DNA of 64,000 bases from Treponema sp. (GCA_022510845.1 JAFLSR010000008.1:18331-82330), one strand, 5' to 3'. Shown: positions 15,202 through 24,692, counted from the stretch's first letter. The notes: generated from the sequence alone by a model not told the origin. Translations and numbers: made by a program.

Positions 15202-15290
15202 TAATTACAGTTCTTGATTTTTAATACTATGCATAATTATTTTATAAGAAAACGCAAAAAAATGCAATTCATCTAAATAAGGAGGTTTTT

Positions 15291-16175
15291 ATGCATTTTA
15301 CAGGAACGATTTGGCGGCCGCCCTATGAGGCTTGGTCGGCTTTGTTGCAAGTGACGGCGGGCTGCACGCATCATCAATGTAAATTCTGCACGCTTTATGA
15401 TGATGTGCCGTTTAAATTTAGGATGTCGCAGGAATCGGAAATTGTAGAGGATATGCTGGAATTGAGTCAGCTTATACCTGGCGCGACACGGCTTTTTCTT
15501 ACAGGCGCAAATCCTTTCGTGCTGTCATCAAAAAAACTCAGGCGAATTGCGTTTCTTGCAAAGCAACATCTTCCAAGATTGAAAACGCTCGGCTGTTTTG
15601 CGCGGATTACTGACATTGCTCCAAAAGGCATAGAAGAACTGAAACAATTGCGCAGCGCGGGTTACAATGGAATCACAATTGGCGTGGAAACTGGCGACGA
15701 TGATGCCCTCGCGTTCATGCGAAAGGGGTACGCGTCTGCGGATATTTTGGAACAATGCCGCAAACTTGACGAGGCTGCGATTGACTACAACTTTTTTTAT
15801 TTGACAGGCATCAGCGGAAAAGGAAATGGCGTGCGTGGAGCAGAACGGACGCTTGCGATTTTCAATCAGCTTCAGCCGAAAATCGTTGGCGCGTCTATGC
15901 TCACAGTTTGCGCAAAATCGGAATTGTATGCTGAAATCCAAAACGGAAATTGGGCGGAGGAAAGTGAAACTGAAAAATACCGTGAATTGCGGACGCTTGT
16001 GGAAGGGTTTGCAATTCCGACGCATTTTGCCGCGTTGGGCGCATCGAACGCCGTTCAACTGCACGGCAATCTTCCGCATGATCGTGCTGAACTGATTTCA
16101 GAAATCGATGGCATATTGCGAAAATTCAGCGAAGAGGAACTTTCGCAATATCGAAAAAATTTGAGGCATTTATAG
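15291..16175 (+). CDS. Radical SAM protein of unknown substrate (CX4CX2C type)
   Basis: The 294-residue protein has a cysteine cluster Cys25, Cys30, Cys33 in GCTHHQCKFC, spaced CX4CX2C instead of the common CX3CX2C. This variant is typical of an Elp3/MiaB-like group that starts with GC.HN.C.FC, so the protein is not broken. Downstream come FLTGANPFVL, ITIGVETGDDDALAFMRKG (the glycine-rich SAM contact and following strand) and a C-terminal helix. There is no B12 or TRAM domain. AAGGAGG precedes the ATG. Its gene diverges from an HxlR regulator, so expression may respond to the regulator's signal. The reaction cannot be told. Confidence 0.85.
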   Translation: MHFTGTIWRPPYEAWSALLQVTAGCTHHQCKFCTLYDDVPFKFRMSQESEIVEDMLELSQLIPGATRLFLTGANPFVLSSKKLRRIAFLAKQHLPRLKTLGCFARITDIAPKGIEELKQLRSAGYNGITIGVETGDDDALAFMRKGYASADILEQCRKLDEAAIDYNFFYLTGISGKGNGVRGAERTLAIFNQLQPKIVGASMLTVCAKSELYAEIQNGNWAEESETEKYRELRTLVEGFAIPTHFAALGASNAVQLHGNLPHDRAELISEIDGILRKFSEEELSQYRKNLRHL

Positions 16176-16246
16176 GAAACGAAAATTGACTTACGGTAAA
16201 TTATCGCAAGTCATGTCGCCAAAATTTTGATTCGCGCTGGAAGAGG

Positions 16247-16276
16247 ACATACCCCGACACTTGCGTCGAGGTATGT
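16247..16276. repeat. CATACCCC-type hairpin repeat, copy 2
   Basis: ACATACCCCGAC and GTCGAGGTATGT pair over 12 bases with one C-A mismatch around ACTTGC. It lies between two convergent genes and shares the outer stem and the TTGCGT word with the copy at 34688. Confidence 0.75.
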
Positions 16277-16304
16277 TGATTTATCGCAATTTCTTGAAAC
16301 TTTT

Positions 16305-17999
16305 TTAGAATTCCTGCTTGACGTTTTCCACGTCCATGCCTTTGTCTTTTTCGCGGATTTCCACACGGCGGATTTTTCCGCTGATTGTCTTGGGCAGTTC
16401 TTCGACGAATTCGATTATGCGCGGACATTTGTACAAGGCTGTTTCGTGCTTCACAAAGTCGAACAATTCCACTTCCAGTTCGTGGCTGGCGGAGTAGCCC
16501 GGCGAAAGCACGATTGTCGCTTTGACCGCCTGGCCGCGTTTTTCGTCCGGGATTCCTGTGACGGCGCATTCCATGACGGCGGGATGCTGTTGCAAAACCG
16601 ATTCCACTTCGAACGGACTGATTCTGTAGCCGGAAGATTTTATGATGTCGTCCTTGCGTCCCACGAACCAAACATAGCCGTCTTTGTCCATGTAAACTGT
16701 GTCGCCGGTGTGGTACACGCCCATGTCGAAGGCGTTTGCGGTGAGAACGACATCGTGGTAATAGCCTGAAAGCAATCCGAATGGATGGCCGTCCTTCAAG
16801 TGAATGACGAGTTCGCCGACTTCGCCTGCCTGCACCGGTTTTCCGCTTGCGTTCACGACTTCCACATCATAGGCGGGGGATGGGCGGCCCATCGAGCCTG
16901 GGCGCACAACTGCGTCCATGAAATTTCCGCAGATGATTGTCGATTCTGTTTGGCCGTAGCCTTCGTAGATTTTTTTTCCGGTCTGTTCGATGAATTTGTT
17001 GTAGACTTCGCCGTTCAACGCTTCGCCAGCCGTGGAAAATCTTACCACACTTGCGATGTCGTATTTGGACAAGTCTTGCCGAATCAAATATCGGTAGACG
17101 GTGGGAGGCGCACAGAATGTGGTGATTCCGTATTGCGAAATTTTTTGAAGCATTTTGTCCGGCTTGAAACTGTTCATGTCATAGACGAAAAGCGCGGTGC
17201 CGCAAATCCATTGGCCGTAGAGTTTGCCCCATGTGGATTTTGCCCAGCCTGTTTCCGCCACCGTGAGATGCAAGCCGTTGTCAACAACGCAATGCCAGTA
17301 TTTTGCAGTGATGATGTGCCCGATGGGATAGAGGAAATTGTGCAAAACCATTTTCGGATAGCCGGAAGTGCCCGAAGTAAAATAGAGCAACATTGGGTCT
17401 TCGTTTTTTGTGGCAGCTTCTCCGACTGGGCGGGGGAATTCGGGCGCGCATTTTTTTACTTCGGAATGGAAGTCGAGCCAGCCTTCGCGCGGCGCACCAA
17501 CGGTTACAAGTTTTTTCACTGTCGGCGAATTTGGAATGGCCTTTTCGATTTCGCCTTGAACCGCAGGGTTGTCATAGGAAATTATCATTTTGATTTGCGC
17601 GGCGTTCGTGCGGTATTCGATGTCTTTTTGCAAAAGCTGATCGGTGGCAGGAACGGCAATCGCGCCGATTCTGCACAATGCGACCATCGCCCACCACCAT
17701 TCGTAGCGACGACGCAAAATCAGCATAACCGCGTCTCCTTTTTTGATTCCTTGCGAAGCCAAAAAATACGCGGTGCGTTTTGATTCTGACGAAATGTCTT
17801 CAAAAGTCCAGGAATGTTCTTCGCCATTGTCGTCGCACCAAACAAGTGCGCGTTTGCCAGGCTCGGTGATTGTGTAGCGGTCAACAATGTCGTAGGCGAA
17901 ATTGAAATTGTCCGGTGCCTTTAGGCGGCAATGCGCCTTTAAATCTTCGTAAGAAGTGAATTCTCGGTTTTCTACTAAAAAATCTTGATAGAGTGCCAT
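16305..17999 (-). CDS. AMP-binding acyl-CoA synthetase (acetyl/medium-chain type)
   Basis: The 564-residue adenylate-forming enzyme activates a carboxylic acid to its CoA thioester using ATP. Motifs in order: the P-loop-like YFTSGTSGYPKMV (A3), STAGEALNGEVYNKF, GYGQTES (A5), YHTGDTVYMDKDGYVWFVGRKDDIIKSSGYRISPFEVE (A7 to A8), and the C-terminal catalytic lysine in LPKTISGKIRR (A10). It fits the short or medium-chain acyl-CoA synthetase group; the chain length cannot be read from sequence. GAGAGGAC precedes the ATG and a good promoter lies at 18026-18054. It is a single gene, ending toward the convergent radical SAM gene. Confidence 0.92.
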   Translation of the reverse strand: MALYQDFLVENREFTSYEDLKAHCRLKAPDNFNFAYDIVDRYTITEPGKRALVWCDDNGEEHSWTFEDISSESKRTAYFLASQGIKKGDAVMLILRRRYEWWWAMVALCRIGAIAVPATDQLLQKDIEYRTNAAQIKMIISYDNPAVQGEIEKAIPNSPTVKKLVTVGAPREGWLDFHSEVKKCAPEFPRPVGEAATKNEDPMLLYFTSGTSGYPKMVLHNFLYPIGHIITAKYWHCVVDNGLHLTVAETGWAKSTWGKLYGQWICGTALFVYDMNSFKPDKMLQKISQYGITTFCAPPTVYRYLIRQDLSKYDIASVVRFSTAGEALNGEVYNKFIEQTGKKIYEGYGQTESTIICGNFMDAVVRPGSMGRPSPAYDVEVVNASGKPVQAGEVGELVIHLKDGHPFGLLSGYYHDVVLTANAFDMGVYHTGDTVYMDKDGYVWFVGRKDDIIKSSGYRISPFEVESVLQQHPAVMECAVTGIPDEKRGQAVKATIVLSPGYSASHELEVELFDFVKHETALYKCPRIIEFVEELPKTISGKIRRVEIREKDKGMDVENVKQEF

Positions 18000-18025
18000 T
18001 TGTCCTCTCTTGTCCTTTTTTTGGT

Positions 18026-18054
18026 ATGATATAAATTAGACGATAAAAAATCAA
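18026..18054 (-). promoter_or_regulatory. Promoter of the acyl-CoA synthetase gene
   Basis: On the minus strand TTGATT (18054-18049), a 17-base spacer and TATCAT (18031-18026). Confidence 0.65.
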
Positions 18055-18100
18055 GTTTGTTGCAACATTTTTGGAAAATCATAGGTGCTTTATTGCCGCT

Positions 18101-18159
18101 GCAAGATGCTTTTTGCAAATCCGCATTGTTCCAGATTCGCTTCGCAGTTTGCATCTTGC
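18101..18159. other. Long-loop inverted repeat after the trmH-like gene
   Basis: GCAAGATGC (18101-18109) and GCATCTTGC (18151-18159) are a 9-base perfect inverted repeat with 41 bases between. It lies in the 177-base gap after the leftward trmH-like gene; no T-run follows, so its role is unclear. Confidence 0.4.
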
Positions 18160-18176
18160 TTGGGGATTGCGATTTC

Positions 18177-18947
18177 CTAGCGGCTCAATTCGTATAAAAT
18201 GATGCTCGCGCTTTGTGCGACATTCAGGCTTTCGATTGGCGCGAGATTTCCGCTTTGTGCGCCGCAATGCGGAATCGCGATAATTTCATCGCACATCGAA
18301 CGCACTTCTTGACTGATTCCGTTTTCTTCGTTTCCCAAAATTATCAGTGCGCCCCTTCCTCGGCAGATTTCCTGCAATTTGCTCGCGGGAGTTTTTGCTT
18401 CGGCGGCAGTTCCAATGCGAATTATTTTTCCCTGAATCGCCTGTAACAAAGCCGGAATCGATTTGATGGAAAAAATATCGACGAATTCCATTCCGCCTTG
18501 CGCCACGCGGTAGGAACTCGTAGTGATTGAACTTTGCGATTCGTCTTCGGGAATGACGATGTTCTTCATTCCGAAAAAAGCCGCGCTGCGGACAATCGCG
18601 CCCAAGTTGTTTGCGTTGCCCACTCTGTCCAACAAAAGCGCGCTTTCTTTTTTTGCAATCCATTCGTCAACGATGTCCGTGTTGAGCCGCTGGATTTCCG
18701 GCGCTTCAATCATCGCCACCACGCCTTGATGATGCACGGTTCCGGAAAGCCGTTCAAGTTCGATTGGGTCGCGCACTTGATTGTAAGGCGCTTTTCGCTG
18801 GGCGAGTTTTTTGCACAAGCCGCCAAAAAGCGGAGCGCGTTCCGCCGTAAAATAAAGGCGTGTTATTCGCTCGGAATTTTTTTTCTCAAGCGATTTTACC
18901 GCCGCGAATCCACAGACGGCAAGTTCATTGTTCAATTTGTTTTTCAT
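18177..18947 (-). CDS. TrmH/SpoU-family RNA 2'-O-ribose methyltransferase
   Basis: The 256-residue knotted methylase transfers a methyl group from SAM to a ribose in tRNA or rRNA. The N-terminal part (VCGFAAVKSLEKKNSERITR) is the substrate-binding domain; the SPOUT domain shows motif 1 DRVGNANNLGAIVRSAAFFG, motif 2 IILGNEENGIS and motif 3 IESLNVAQSASIILYE. The exact target is not evident. GGAG lies eight bases before the ATG. It follows the 2-hydroxyacid dehydrogenase gene by 20 bases and is probably co-transcribed with it. Confidence 0.9.
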   Translation of the reverse strand: MKNKLNNELAVCGFAAVKSLEKKNSERITRLYFTAERAPLFGGLCKKLAQRKAPYNQVRDPIELERLSGTVHHQGVVAMIEAPEIQRLNTDIVDEWIAKKESALLLDRVGNANNLGAIVRSAAFFGMKNIVIPEDESQSSITTSSYRVAQGGMEFVDIFSIKSIPALLQAIQGKIIRIGTAAEAKTPASKLQEICRGRGALIILGNEENGISQEVRSMCDEIIAIPHCGAQSGNLAPIESLNVAQSASIILYELSR

Positions 18948-18967
18948 CTGATTTTCTCCGAGTTATT

Positions 18968-19948
18968 TCAATTGACTGTGTTCGTCGGATTTCCGTCCAA
19001 AAAATTTCTTGCGTTTTCGACTGCGATTTGCAAAAGGCGCGAGCGAGTTTCTTTTGCAGCCCAAGCAACGTGCGGAGTGATGACGCAATTCGGTGCGCCA
19101 AGAAGCGGGCATTCTCGTGACATTGGCTCTTCGCACAAAACGTCCGCCGCAAAGCCTGCAAGTTTTTTTGAATCGAGCGCACTTCTCACGGCTGCCTCGT
19201 CAACGAGCGCACCTCGCGCAGTGTTTATCAAAATCGCGCCGTCCTTCATTTTTGCGAGCGCGGCGGAATTTATTATTCCGCGCGTTTCTTCGGTGAGAGG
19301 ACAGTGCAAAGAAACGATGTCGCTTTGTGCGAAAAGTTCTTCTTTTGAAACGGCTCGAACTTTTTCGCTTTCGTTTGTGCAATTGGAATTGAACGAAACA
19401 ATTTTTTGTTGTGAGCGACTTTGCACCAAAACTTCCATTCCGAATGAATTTGCGATTTTCGCCACGCGCTGCCCGATGCTTCCAAAGCCTATGATGCCGA
19501 ATTTTTTTCCAGCGATTTCTGTGAGCGGATGTGTCCAATAACAAAAATTCTTGCTTTCGCACCAGCCGCCGTTTTGCACGGAAAGATTGTGCTCGTGCAC
19601 TCCGTTCGTCAATTCAAAGAGCAGCGCGAAAGTAGCCTGCGCCACCGCCATCGTGCTGTATGAAGGAATGTTCGTAACCGTGATGCCGAATTCTCGCGCC
19701 GCATTTATGTCGATGACATTGTATCCAGTGGCGAACACGCCGATGTATTTTAGGTTTTTGCATTGCGAAAGAATTTCTTTTGAAAGCGCGACCTTGTTCA
19801 AAAAAATCATGTCGGCATCTTTGATGCGTTGCAAAACCAGTTCGGGAGGGGTACGGTCAAAAATTTCGAGTGTGCCGAATTGTCGAAAAATATCATAACT
19901 CAAATCGCCGGGATTGAGCGCGTGGCCGTCAAGGATAACAAGCTTCAT
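18968..19948 (-). CDS. D-2-hydroxyacid dehydrogenase
   Basis: The 326-residue NAD-dependent enzyme interconverts a 2-oxoacid and a D-2-hydroxyacid, such as hydroxypyruvate/glycerate. The cofactor domain has GIIGFGSIGQRVAKIANSFG; the catalytic triad is visible as the Arg in LINTARGALVDE, the Glu in CEEPM and the His in ITPHVAWAAKE. GVFATGYNVIDINAAREFGI is the substrate-domain signature. The substrate is not certain. A TATAAT box ends six bases before the ATG and there is no Shine-Dalgarno, so the mRNA is predicted to be leaderless. It leads a two-gene unit with the trmH-like gene. Confidence 0.92.
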   Translation of the reverse strand: MKLVILDGHALNPGDLSYDIFRQFGTLEIFDRTPPELVLQRIKDADMIFLNKVALSKEILSQCKNLKYIGVFATGYNVIDINAAREFGITVTNIPSYSTMAVAQATFALLFELTNGVHEHNLSVQNGGWCESKNFCYWTHPLTEIAGKKFGIIGFGSIGQRVAKIANSFGMEVLVQSRSQQKIVSFNSNCTNESEKVRAVSKEELFAQSDIVSLHCPLTEETRGIINSAALAKMKDGAILINTARGALVDEAAVRSALDSKKLAGFAADVLCEEPMSRECPLLGAPNCVITPHVAWAAKETRSRLLQIAVENARNFLDGNPTNTVN

Positions 19949-19954
19949 AATGAA

Positions 19955-19983
19955 ATTATAAAAAAATATTTTTTATTTTTCAA
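19955..19983 (-). promoter_or_regulatory. Promoter of the hydroxyacid dehydrogenase unit, start at the ATG
   Basis: On the minus strand TTGAAA (19983-19978), a 17-base spacer and TATAAT (19960-19955). Six bases later is the start codon at 19948, so transcription and translation should begin together. Confidence 0.7.
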
Positions 19984-20065
19984 GCATATCGATGTTCGAT
20001 TTTTTAATTGCCGCGGTGGAATCTAACTTTGAGTTTTTTGCAAAGAGAATCGACGCAAACGAATT

Positions 20066-21463
20066 CTAGCATTCCGCGAATCCCGCGCCGAGCGTGTTCA
20101 TCACATCATAGAAATTCGGAAATGAAACTGCGGCGCATTCGGCTTCGTTCACGATGATTTTTTCATGCGCAGGCAATGCAAGTCCCATGCAAGCGGCCGA
20201 CATCGCAACTCTGTGGTCGCCATAACTTTCTATTGTTCCGCCGTGCAAATTGAATTTTTGATTCGCAGAGCCATCGGCATTGAGAGGACTTTTTCCGTGC
20301 ACTGCCAGAAAATCTCTGCCGCCTTCGTCCACACCGTCTTCCAAATCCGCGCCTAGTTTTTTCAACTCATCTTTCAAGACTTTTATCCTGTCCGTTTCCT
20401 TGCGCCTGCAAACCGAAGCGTCTTCGAAAATCACCGTGCCTTCAGTAAAACACGCCGCCACCGCGAGCGCGCAAATTGCGTCGGGGAAATCAGAAATCGG
20501 TACGCGCAGAATTTTTTCCGGAAGATTTTCCGTGGAAAGCCTTCCACGATTTTTCAAAGTGGAACGCTTCCCGCCGCGAACAATAAGCGTGCCATGCTCC
20601 TTGTCTTCTTCGATGTCTGCGCCGAGCAATTTTAGGATTCCGACAATTTTGTCGTCGCCTTGGCTTCCCGAAAAATCTACGTTTTCGATTTTGATTTCGC
20701 TGTCTGTGATAAGAGCGGCGATGAGGGGAAAAGCCACCCCCTCCCAATCGCTTGGGATAACGCAGTCGTGCGCGAGCAAGTCCGAGGGAGGGGTAACTGA
20801 AATTTGCTTGAAGTCATTCGATATTTCAACTTTTACGCCGAAGGATTCAAGCCAAATTTTCGTCATCGTCAAATACGGAGTTTCTTTTGGGTCGCTCAGT
20901 TCAATATGCAGCGTGTCTTTCATTCTCAATGCCGCGAGCATCATTCCCGTGATGTATTGGCTTGAAATCGAGCCTTCTGTGCGAACAATGTTTTTTCCTT
21001 CGGCAGGACCTTTGATAAGGAGGGGGCAACATTTGCTGTTCGGTATCGCGCATTCTGCCATTGCGCCCATTTGTCGAATCGCGTCAACGACATGGAAAAC
21101 TGGTCTCCGCCGAATGCTTTCATCTCCAGTGAAAATGCTCCAGCCTTCGAACGTTGCGCACACAGGCGAAAGAAAATATAAAAGCGAGCCGGAATTCCCG
21201 ACATTCACGACATCGTTTGGGAGGTGCGCGTTTTTTCCTGCGCCGAAGACAAGCCATTTTTGTGGCGAAGTGAATTCGATTTTTGCTCCGATGAGCGGAA
21301 CGGCTTCGGCCGCGCTCAGGCAATCCGCGCTGCCAAGTGGATTCAGAATCTGCGAAGTGCCTTCTGCCAAGGCGGACAAAATGAGCGCGCGAATAGTGTG
21401 GCTTTTTGAACCCGGGACAGTTATGCTGCCCGAAAGACTGTGCGGAGTAGAAGAAATTCTCAT
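20066..21463 (-). CDS. aroA: 3-phosphoshikimate 1-carboxyvinyltransferase (EPSP synthase) AroA
   Basis: The 465-residue enzyme joins phosphoenolpyruvate to shikimate-3-phosphate in aromatic amino-acid synthesis. The N-terminal substrate loop SGSITVPGSKSHTIRALILSAL is typical, as are NVGNSGSLLYFLSPV, RPVFHVVDAIRQMGA, IPSDWEGVAFPLIAALIT and the C-terminal GTIESYGDHRVAMSAACMGL. Both halves of the inside-out barrel are intact. No other shikimate gene is adjacent. There is no Shine-Dalgarno; TATAAT ends six bases before the ATG, which again predicts a leaderless transcript. Confidence 0.96.
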   Translation of the reverse strand: MRISSTPHSLSGSITVPGSKSHTIRALILSALAEGTSQILNPLGSADCLSAAEAVPLIGAKIEFTSPQKWLVFGAGKNAHLPNDVVNVGNSGSLLYFLSPVCATFEGWSIFTGDESIRRRPVFHVVDAIRQMGAMAECAIPNSKCCPLLIKGPAEGKNIVRTEGSISSQYITGMMLAALRMKDTLHIELSDPKETPYLTMTKIWLESFGVKVEISNDFKQISVTPPSDLLAHDCVIPSDWEGVAFPLIAALITDSEIKIENVDFSGSQGDDKIVGILKLLGADIEEDKEHGTLIVRGGKRSTLKNRGRLSTENLPEKILRVPISDFPDAICALAVAACFTEGTVIFEDASVCRRKETDRIKVLKDELKKLGADLEDGVDEGGRDFLAVHGKSPLNADGSANQKFNLHGGTIESYGDHRVAMSAACMGLALPAHEKIIVNEAECAAVSFPNFYDVMNTLGAGFAEC

Positions 21464-21469
21464 GGCGAG

Positions 21470-21498
21470 ATTATAGCGGATTTTTCAAACAAAGTAAA
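21470..21498 (-). promoter_or_regulatory. Promoter of aroA, start at the ATG
   Basis: On the minus strand TTTACT (21498-21493), a 17-base spacer and TATAAT (21475-21470), six bases before the start codon at 21463. Confidence 0.65.
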
Positions 21499-21660
21499 TG
21501 CGCATTTTGGAAAATTGCGTCAAAATTGATGTGAGATTTCAACACGATTTTTGCTTTGCGAAACTTGCGAAGACAAACGCTCGCACGAGGCAAAAAAATG
21601 CACACATGGGCGAGCAGTGTGATTAAAAAGTTTAAAATTAAATCCAAAATTCAAAAAAAG

Positions 21661-21696
21661 AATGGCATACCCCATACAGGTATAGGGTATGCCATT
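21661..21696 (-). terminator. CATACCCC-type hairpin repeat, copy 3, acting as terminator of putP
   Basis: AATGGCATACCCCATA and TATAGGGTATGCCATT pair over 16 bases with one mismatch around CAGG. Read leftwards it is followed by CTTTTTTT, so this copy has the form of a rho-independent terminator for the leftward symporter gene. Confidence 0.75.
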
Positions 21697-21725
21697 TTGC
21701 TTGTACAAAAATCCACGTAGCAGTC

Positions 21726-23303
21726 TTAATCGTCCGACATTTTTTTGTACTCGTCGAATTTTGCCACAATCGCTTCGTCTTTGTTTTTGTCCAAAATGCT
21801 CACTACTACTGCGACAACAAGGCAAATGATGAACGCGGGAAGAATTTCATAGAGTCCGAAAATCGGATGCACATCAGCAGAAATATTGTGCCAAGCGACT
21901 ACGGCAACTCCTCCGCAAACAAGCCCTGCGATTGCGCCTTTTGCGGTCGTGCCCTTCCAATAAAGTGCGAGCAAAATGAGCGGACCGAAAGCGCCGCCGA
22001 ATCCTGCCCATGCGTAACTCACCAAGCCGAAAATCGAACTGTTTGGATTGAGCGCGAGCAAAGCACCTACAATCGCGATTGCCAAAACCGAAATGCGGCT
22101 TATTGTCAGCACGGTTTTTTCGGAAGCGTCTTTTTTTATGATGCCCTTGAAGATGTCCTGTCCAATCGCGCTTGAAGCCGAAAGAAGCTGGCTATCCGCG
22201 GTGGACATCGCCGCCGCCAAAATCGCGCACAAAAAAATTCCCGCGATGAACGCCGGATACATTTTGCTTATTGATTCGCTGAAAACTGCTTCCTGCGTTC
22301 CAACGCCCAAAACTTTCACGCCTTCCAAAATCGTTTCTTCTGGATTCGCGCCCAAAAGAATTCCGTTTTTCAGCAAGTACGCCGTTCCGAGCGTTCCGAT
22401 GATGAAAGTTCCGATGTACGAAATTATCATCCATGTGATTCCAATTCTGCGCGCGGTTTTGATTTCCGCGTTTGAACGGATTCCCATAAAGCGCACGATG
22501 ATGTGCGGCATTCCGAAATATCCCAAACTCCAGGCGAGCGCGGAAATCGCCGACATCGGGCTGAACGATTTGTTAGCCATAAAATTTTCGAGCATCTTGC
22601 CGCCAAAGTCGCCGTTGATTGCGCGCGCTGAAAATTGCTGGACTTGCTCAATCGCATTTGAGATTCCGCCCAACGAAAAAATCACTATTACGGACGAGAT
22701 GACGAACGCGACAAAAATCAGCATTCCTTGAATGAAATCTGTGGTGCAGACTGCGCGATAGCCGCCCATGATTGTGTACGAAAGAATTATCACGAATCCA
22801 ATCAAAAGTCCCAAATTCCAATTCAAGCCGAAAACCGAGCGGAACAATTTTGCGCACGCCACAAATCCAGACGCAGTGTAAATCGTGAAAAACACGACGA
22901 TGAAAAAAACCGAAATAATCGAAAGAATGTGGCTCTTGTCGTTGAAGCGGTTCGTCAAAAATTCCGGAATCGTAATTGAGTCGCCGAAAGCAATCGAACA
23001 TTTTCGCAGAGGCTTTGCGATGATGAGCCATGCCAAATAAGTTCCGACAATCAAACCAATCGCAGTCCAAAATGTTTCTTTGAATCCGCCCAAATAGCAA
23101 AGCCCGGGAAGCCCCATCAAAAGCCACGCCGAAGAATCGGAAGCCTCCGCGCTCAATGCCGTAACCCACGGCCCGATTTTGCGTCCGCCCAAAAAGAAGT
23201 CGGAAGCGTTGCTGTTTTTGTGCGCCGCGCGCAATCCAATCAAAACCATCATTCCAAGATAAAGAATGAACGCAATGATTTTCGCAAGAACATCCATCGT
23301 CAT
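21726..23303 (-). CDS. putP: Sodium:proline symporter-type transporter (SSS family, PutP-like)
   Basis: The 525-residue membrane protein has about thirteen hydrophobic segments and belongs to the sodium-solute symporters. The sequence SAEASDSSAWLLMGLPGLCYLGG near residue 50 is the PutP-type sodium and proline site in TM2, and GGYRAVCTTDFIQG and STADSQLLSASSAIGQDIFKG are further signatures. It should bring in proline with sodium, though the substrate is inferred from PutP similarity. An AGGAGA site precedes the ATG at 23303; a second ATG lies two codons later. It begins 27 bases after the UPF0210 gene on the same strand, so the two may be co-transcribed. Confidence 0.92.
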   Translation of the reverse strand: MTMDVLAKIIAFILYLGMMVLIGLRAAHKNSNASDFFLGGRKIGPWVTALSAEASDSSAWLLMGLPGLCYLGGFKETFWTAIGLIVGTYLAWLIIAKPLRKCSIAFGDSITIPEFLTNRFNDKSHILSIISVFFIVVFFTIYTASGFVACAKLFRSVFGLNWNLGLLIGFVIILSYTIMGGYRAVCTTDFIQGMLIFVAFVISSVIVIFSLGGISNAIEQVQQFSARAINGDFGGKMLENFMANKSFSPMSAISALAWSLGYFGMPHIIVRFMGIRSNAEIKTARRIGITWMIISYIGTFIIGTLGTAYLLKNGILLGANPEETILEGVKVLGVGTQEAVFSESISKMYPAFIAGIFLCAILAAAMSTADSQLLSASSAIGQDIFKGIIKKDASEKTVLTISRISVLAIAIVGALLALNPNSSIFGLVSYAWAGFGGAFGPLILLALYWKGTTAKGAIAGLVCGGVAVVAWHNISADVHPIFGLYEILPAFIICLVVAVVVSILDKNKDEAIVAKFDEYKKMSDD

Positions 23304-23330
23304 TTTTCAAATCTCTCCTAAATAAAAAAA

Positions 23331-24692
23331 TTAATTCCTAAAACTGTGAATCGGCGCGGGGATTCTTCCGCCACGGTTTATGAAATCCGCACAACTGAAC
23401 TGATTCACATCGATGACGGGGCAGCCTCCGAGCAGCCCGCCGAATTCCACCCAGTCGCCGGCTTTTTTTCCCGGAGCGGGAATGAGGCGCACTGCGGTCG
23501 TTTTGTTGTTCACCATTCCGATTGCCATTTCGTCCGCCATGATTCCGCTGATTGTAGTTGCGGGCGTGTCGCCTGGAATCGCAATCATGTCCAATCCCAC
23601 CGAACAAACACAAGTCATCGCCTCTAACTTTTCGAGCGAAATCGAACGCTGCTTCACCGCATTTATCATTCCTTCATCTTCCGAAACTGGAATGAACGCG
23701 CCGCTCAAACCGCCTACATTTGTGGAAGCCATCACGCCGCCTTTTTTTACCATGTCGGTGAGAAGCGCGAGCGCGGCTGTAGTTCCGGGCGCGCCTGCAC
23801 TTTCCAAACCGATTTCTTCCAAAATCCGCGCAACGCTGTCGCCCACTTCGGGAGTAGGCGCAAGGCTCAAATCCAAAATGCCGAAATTCACGCCGAGCCT
23901 TCGCGCTGCCTCCGTTCCGACGAGTTGACCCATCCGCGTAATTTTAAACGCCATCTTTTTTATTCCGTCAGCAAGTTCATTGATTGGCTTTCCTTTGAAC
24001 TCGCGCGCGGCAGCCAAAATCACGCCTGGTCCTGAAACGCCAACATTGATTACGCAGTCGCCTTCCCCCGGCCCGTGAAACGCGCCTGCCATAAAAGGAT
24101 TGTCTTCGGGAGCGTTCGTAAAGACCACAAGTTTTGCGCAACCGTTTACGGGTTTTGTGGAAGAAACCTGTGCCGTGCGCTGAATTATTTCTCCCATCAA
24201 TTTTACTGCGTCCATATTGATTCCGCTTTTTGTTGAACCAACGTTCACGGAAGCGCAGACCGATTCGGTTTGAGACAATGCGTCAGGAATCGATTCGATT
24301 AAAATCCTGTCCGCCGGCGTGATTCCTTTTTGAACAAGCGCAGAAAATCCTCCGATGAAATTCACGCCCAATTCTTTGGCGCACGCATCGAGCGTCTTGC
24401 AATATTCAACATAATTTTGTGCGCGGCTCGCTCCTGCCACAAGCGCAATCGGCGTAACAGAAATTCTTTTGTTGATAATCGGCACGCCAAATTCGCGTTC
24501 AATGTCTTGGCCAACTTTCACGAGGTCTTTTGCGCGAGACATAATTTTGTCGTATATTTTTCGGCAGGATTTCGCCTCGTCATCGCAAGCGCAATCGAGC
24601 AGAGAAATTCCCATCGTGATGCAGCGCACGTCGAGTTTGTGCCGCATAAACATATTTACGGTTTCTTGAATTTCAAGCGGTGTAAAAAGCAT
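23331..24692 (-). CDS. UPF0210/DUF711 family protein (PFL-like fold), function unknown
   Basis: The 453-residue protein follows the UPF0210 family throughout: [20 protein letters not shown] at the start, [100 protein letters not shown] and [19 protein letters not shown]. Members have a ten-stranded barrel like pyruvate formate-lyase and no confirmed reaction; they often sit next to an ACT-domain regulator, which is absent here. The start at 24692 has GAGGG five bases ahead; the long upstream extension in frame lacks such support. Confidence 0.9.
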   Translation of the reverse strand: MLFTPLEIQETVNMFMRHKLDVRCITMGISLLDCACDDEAKSCRKIYDKIMSRAKDLVKVGQDIEREFGVPIINKRISVTPIALVAGASRAQNYVEYCKTLDACAKELGVNFIGGFSALVQKGITPADRILIESIPDALSQTESVCASVNVGSTKSGINMDAVKLMGEIIQRTAQVSSTKPVNGCAKLVVFTNAPEDNPFMAGAFHGPGEGDCVINVGVSGPGVILAAAREFKGKPINELADGIKKMAFKITRMGQLVGTEAARRLGVNFGILDLSLAPTPEVGDSVARILEEIGLESAGAPGTTAALALLTDMVKKGGVMASTNVGGLSGAFIPVSEDEGMINAVKQRSISLEKLEAMTCVCSVGLDMIAIPGDTPATTISGIMADEMAIGMVNNKTTAVRLIPAPGKKAGDWVEFGGLLGGCPVIDVNQFSCADFINRGGRIPAPIHSFRN

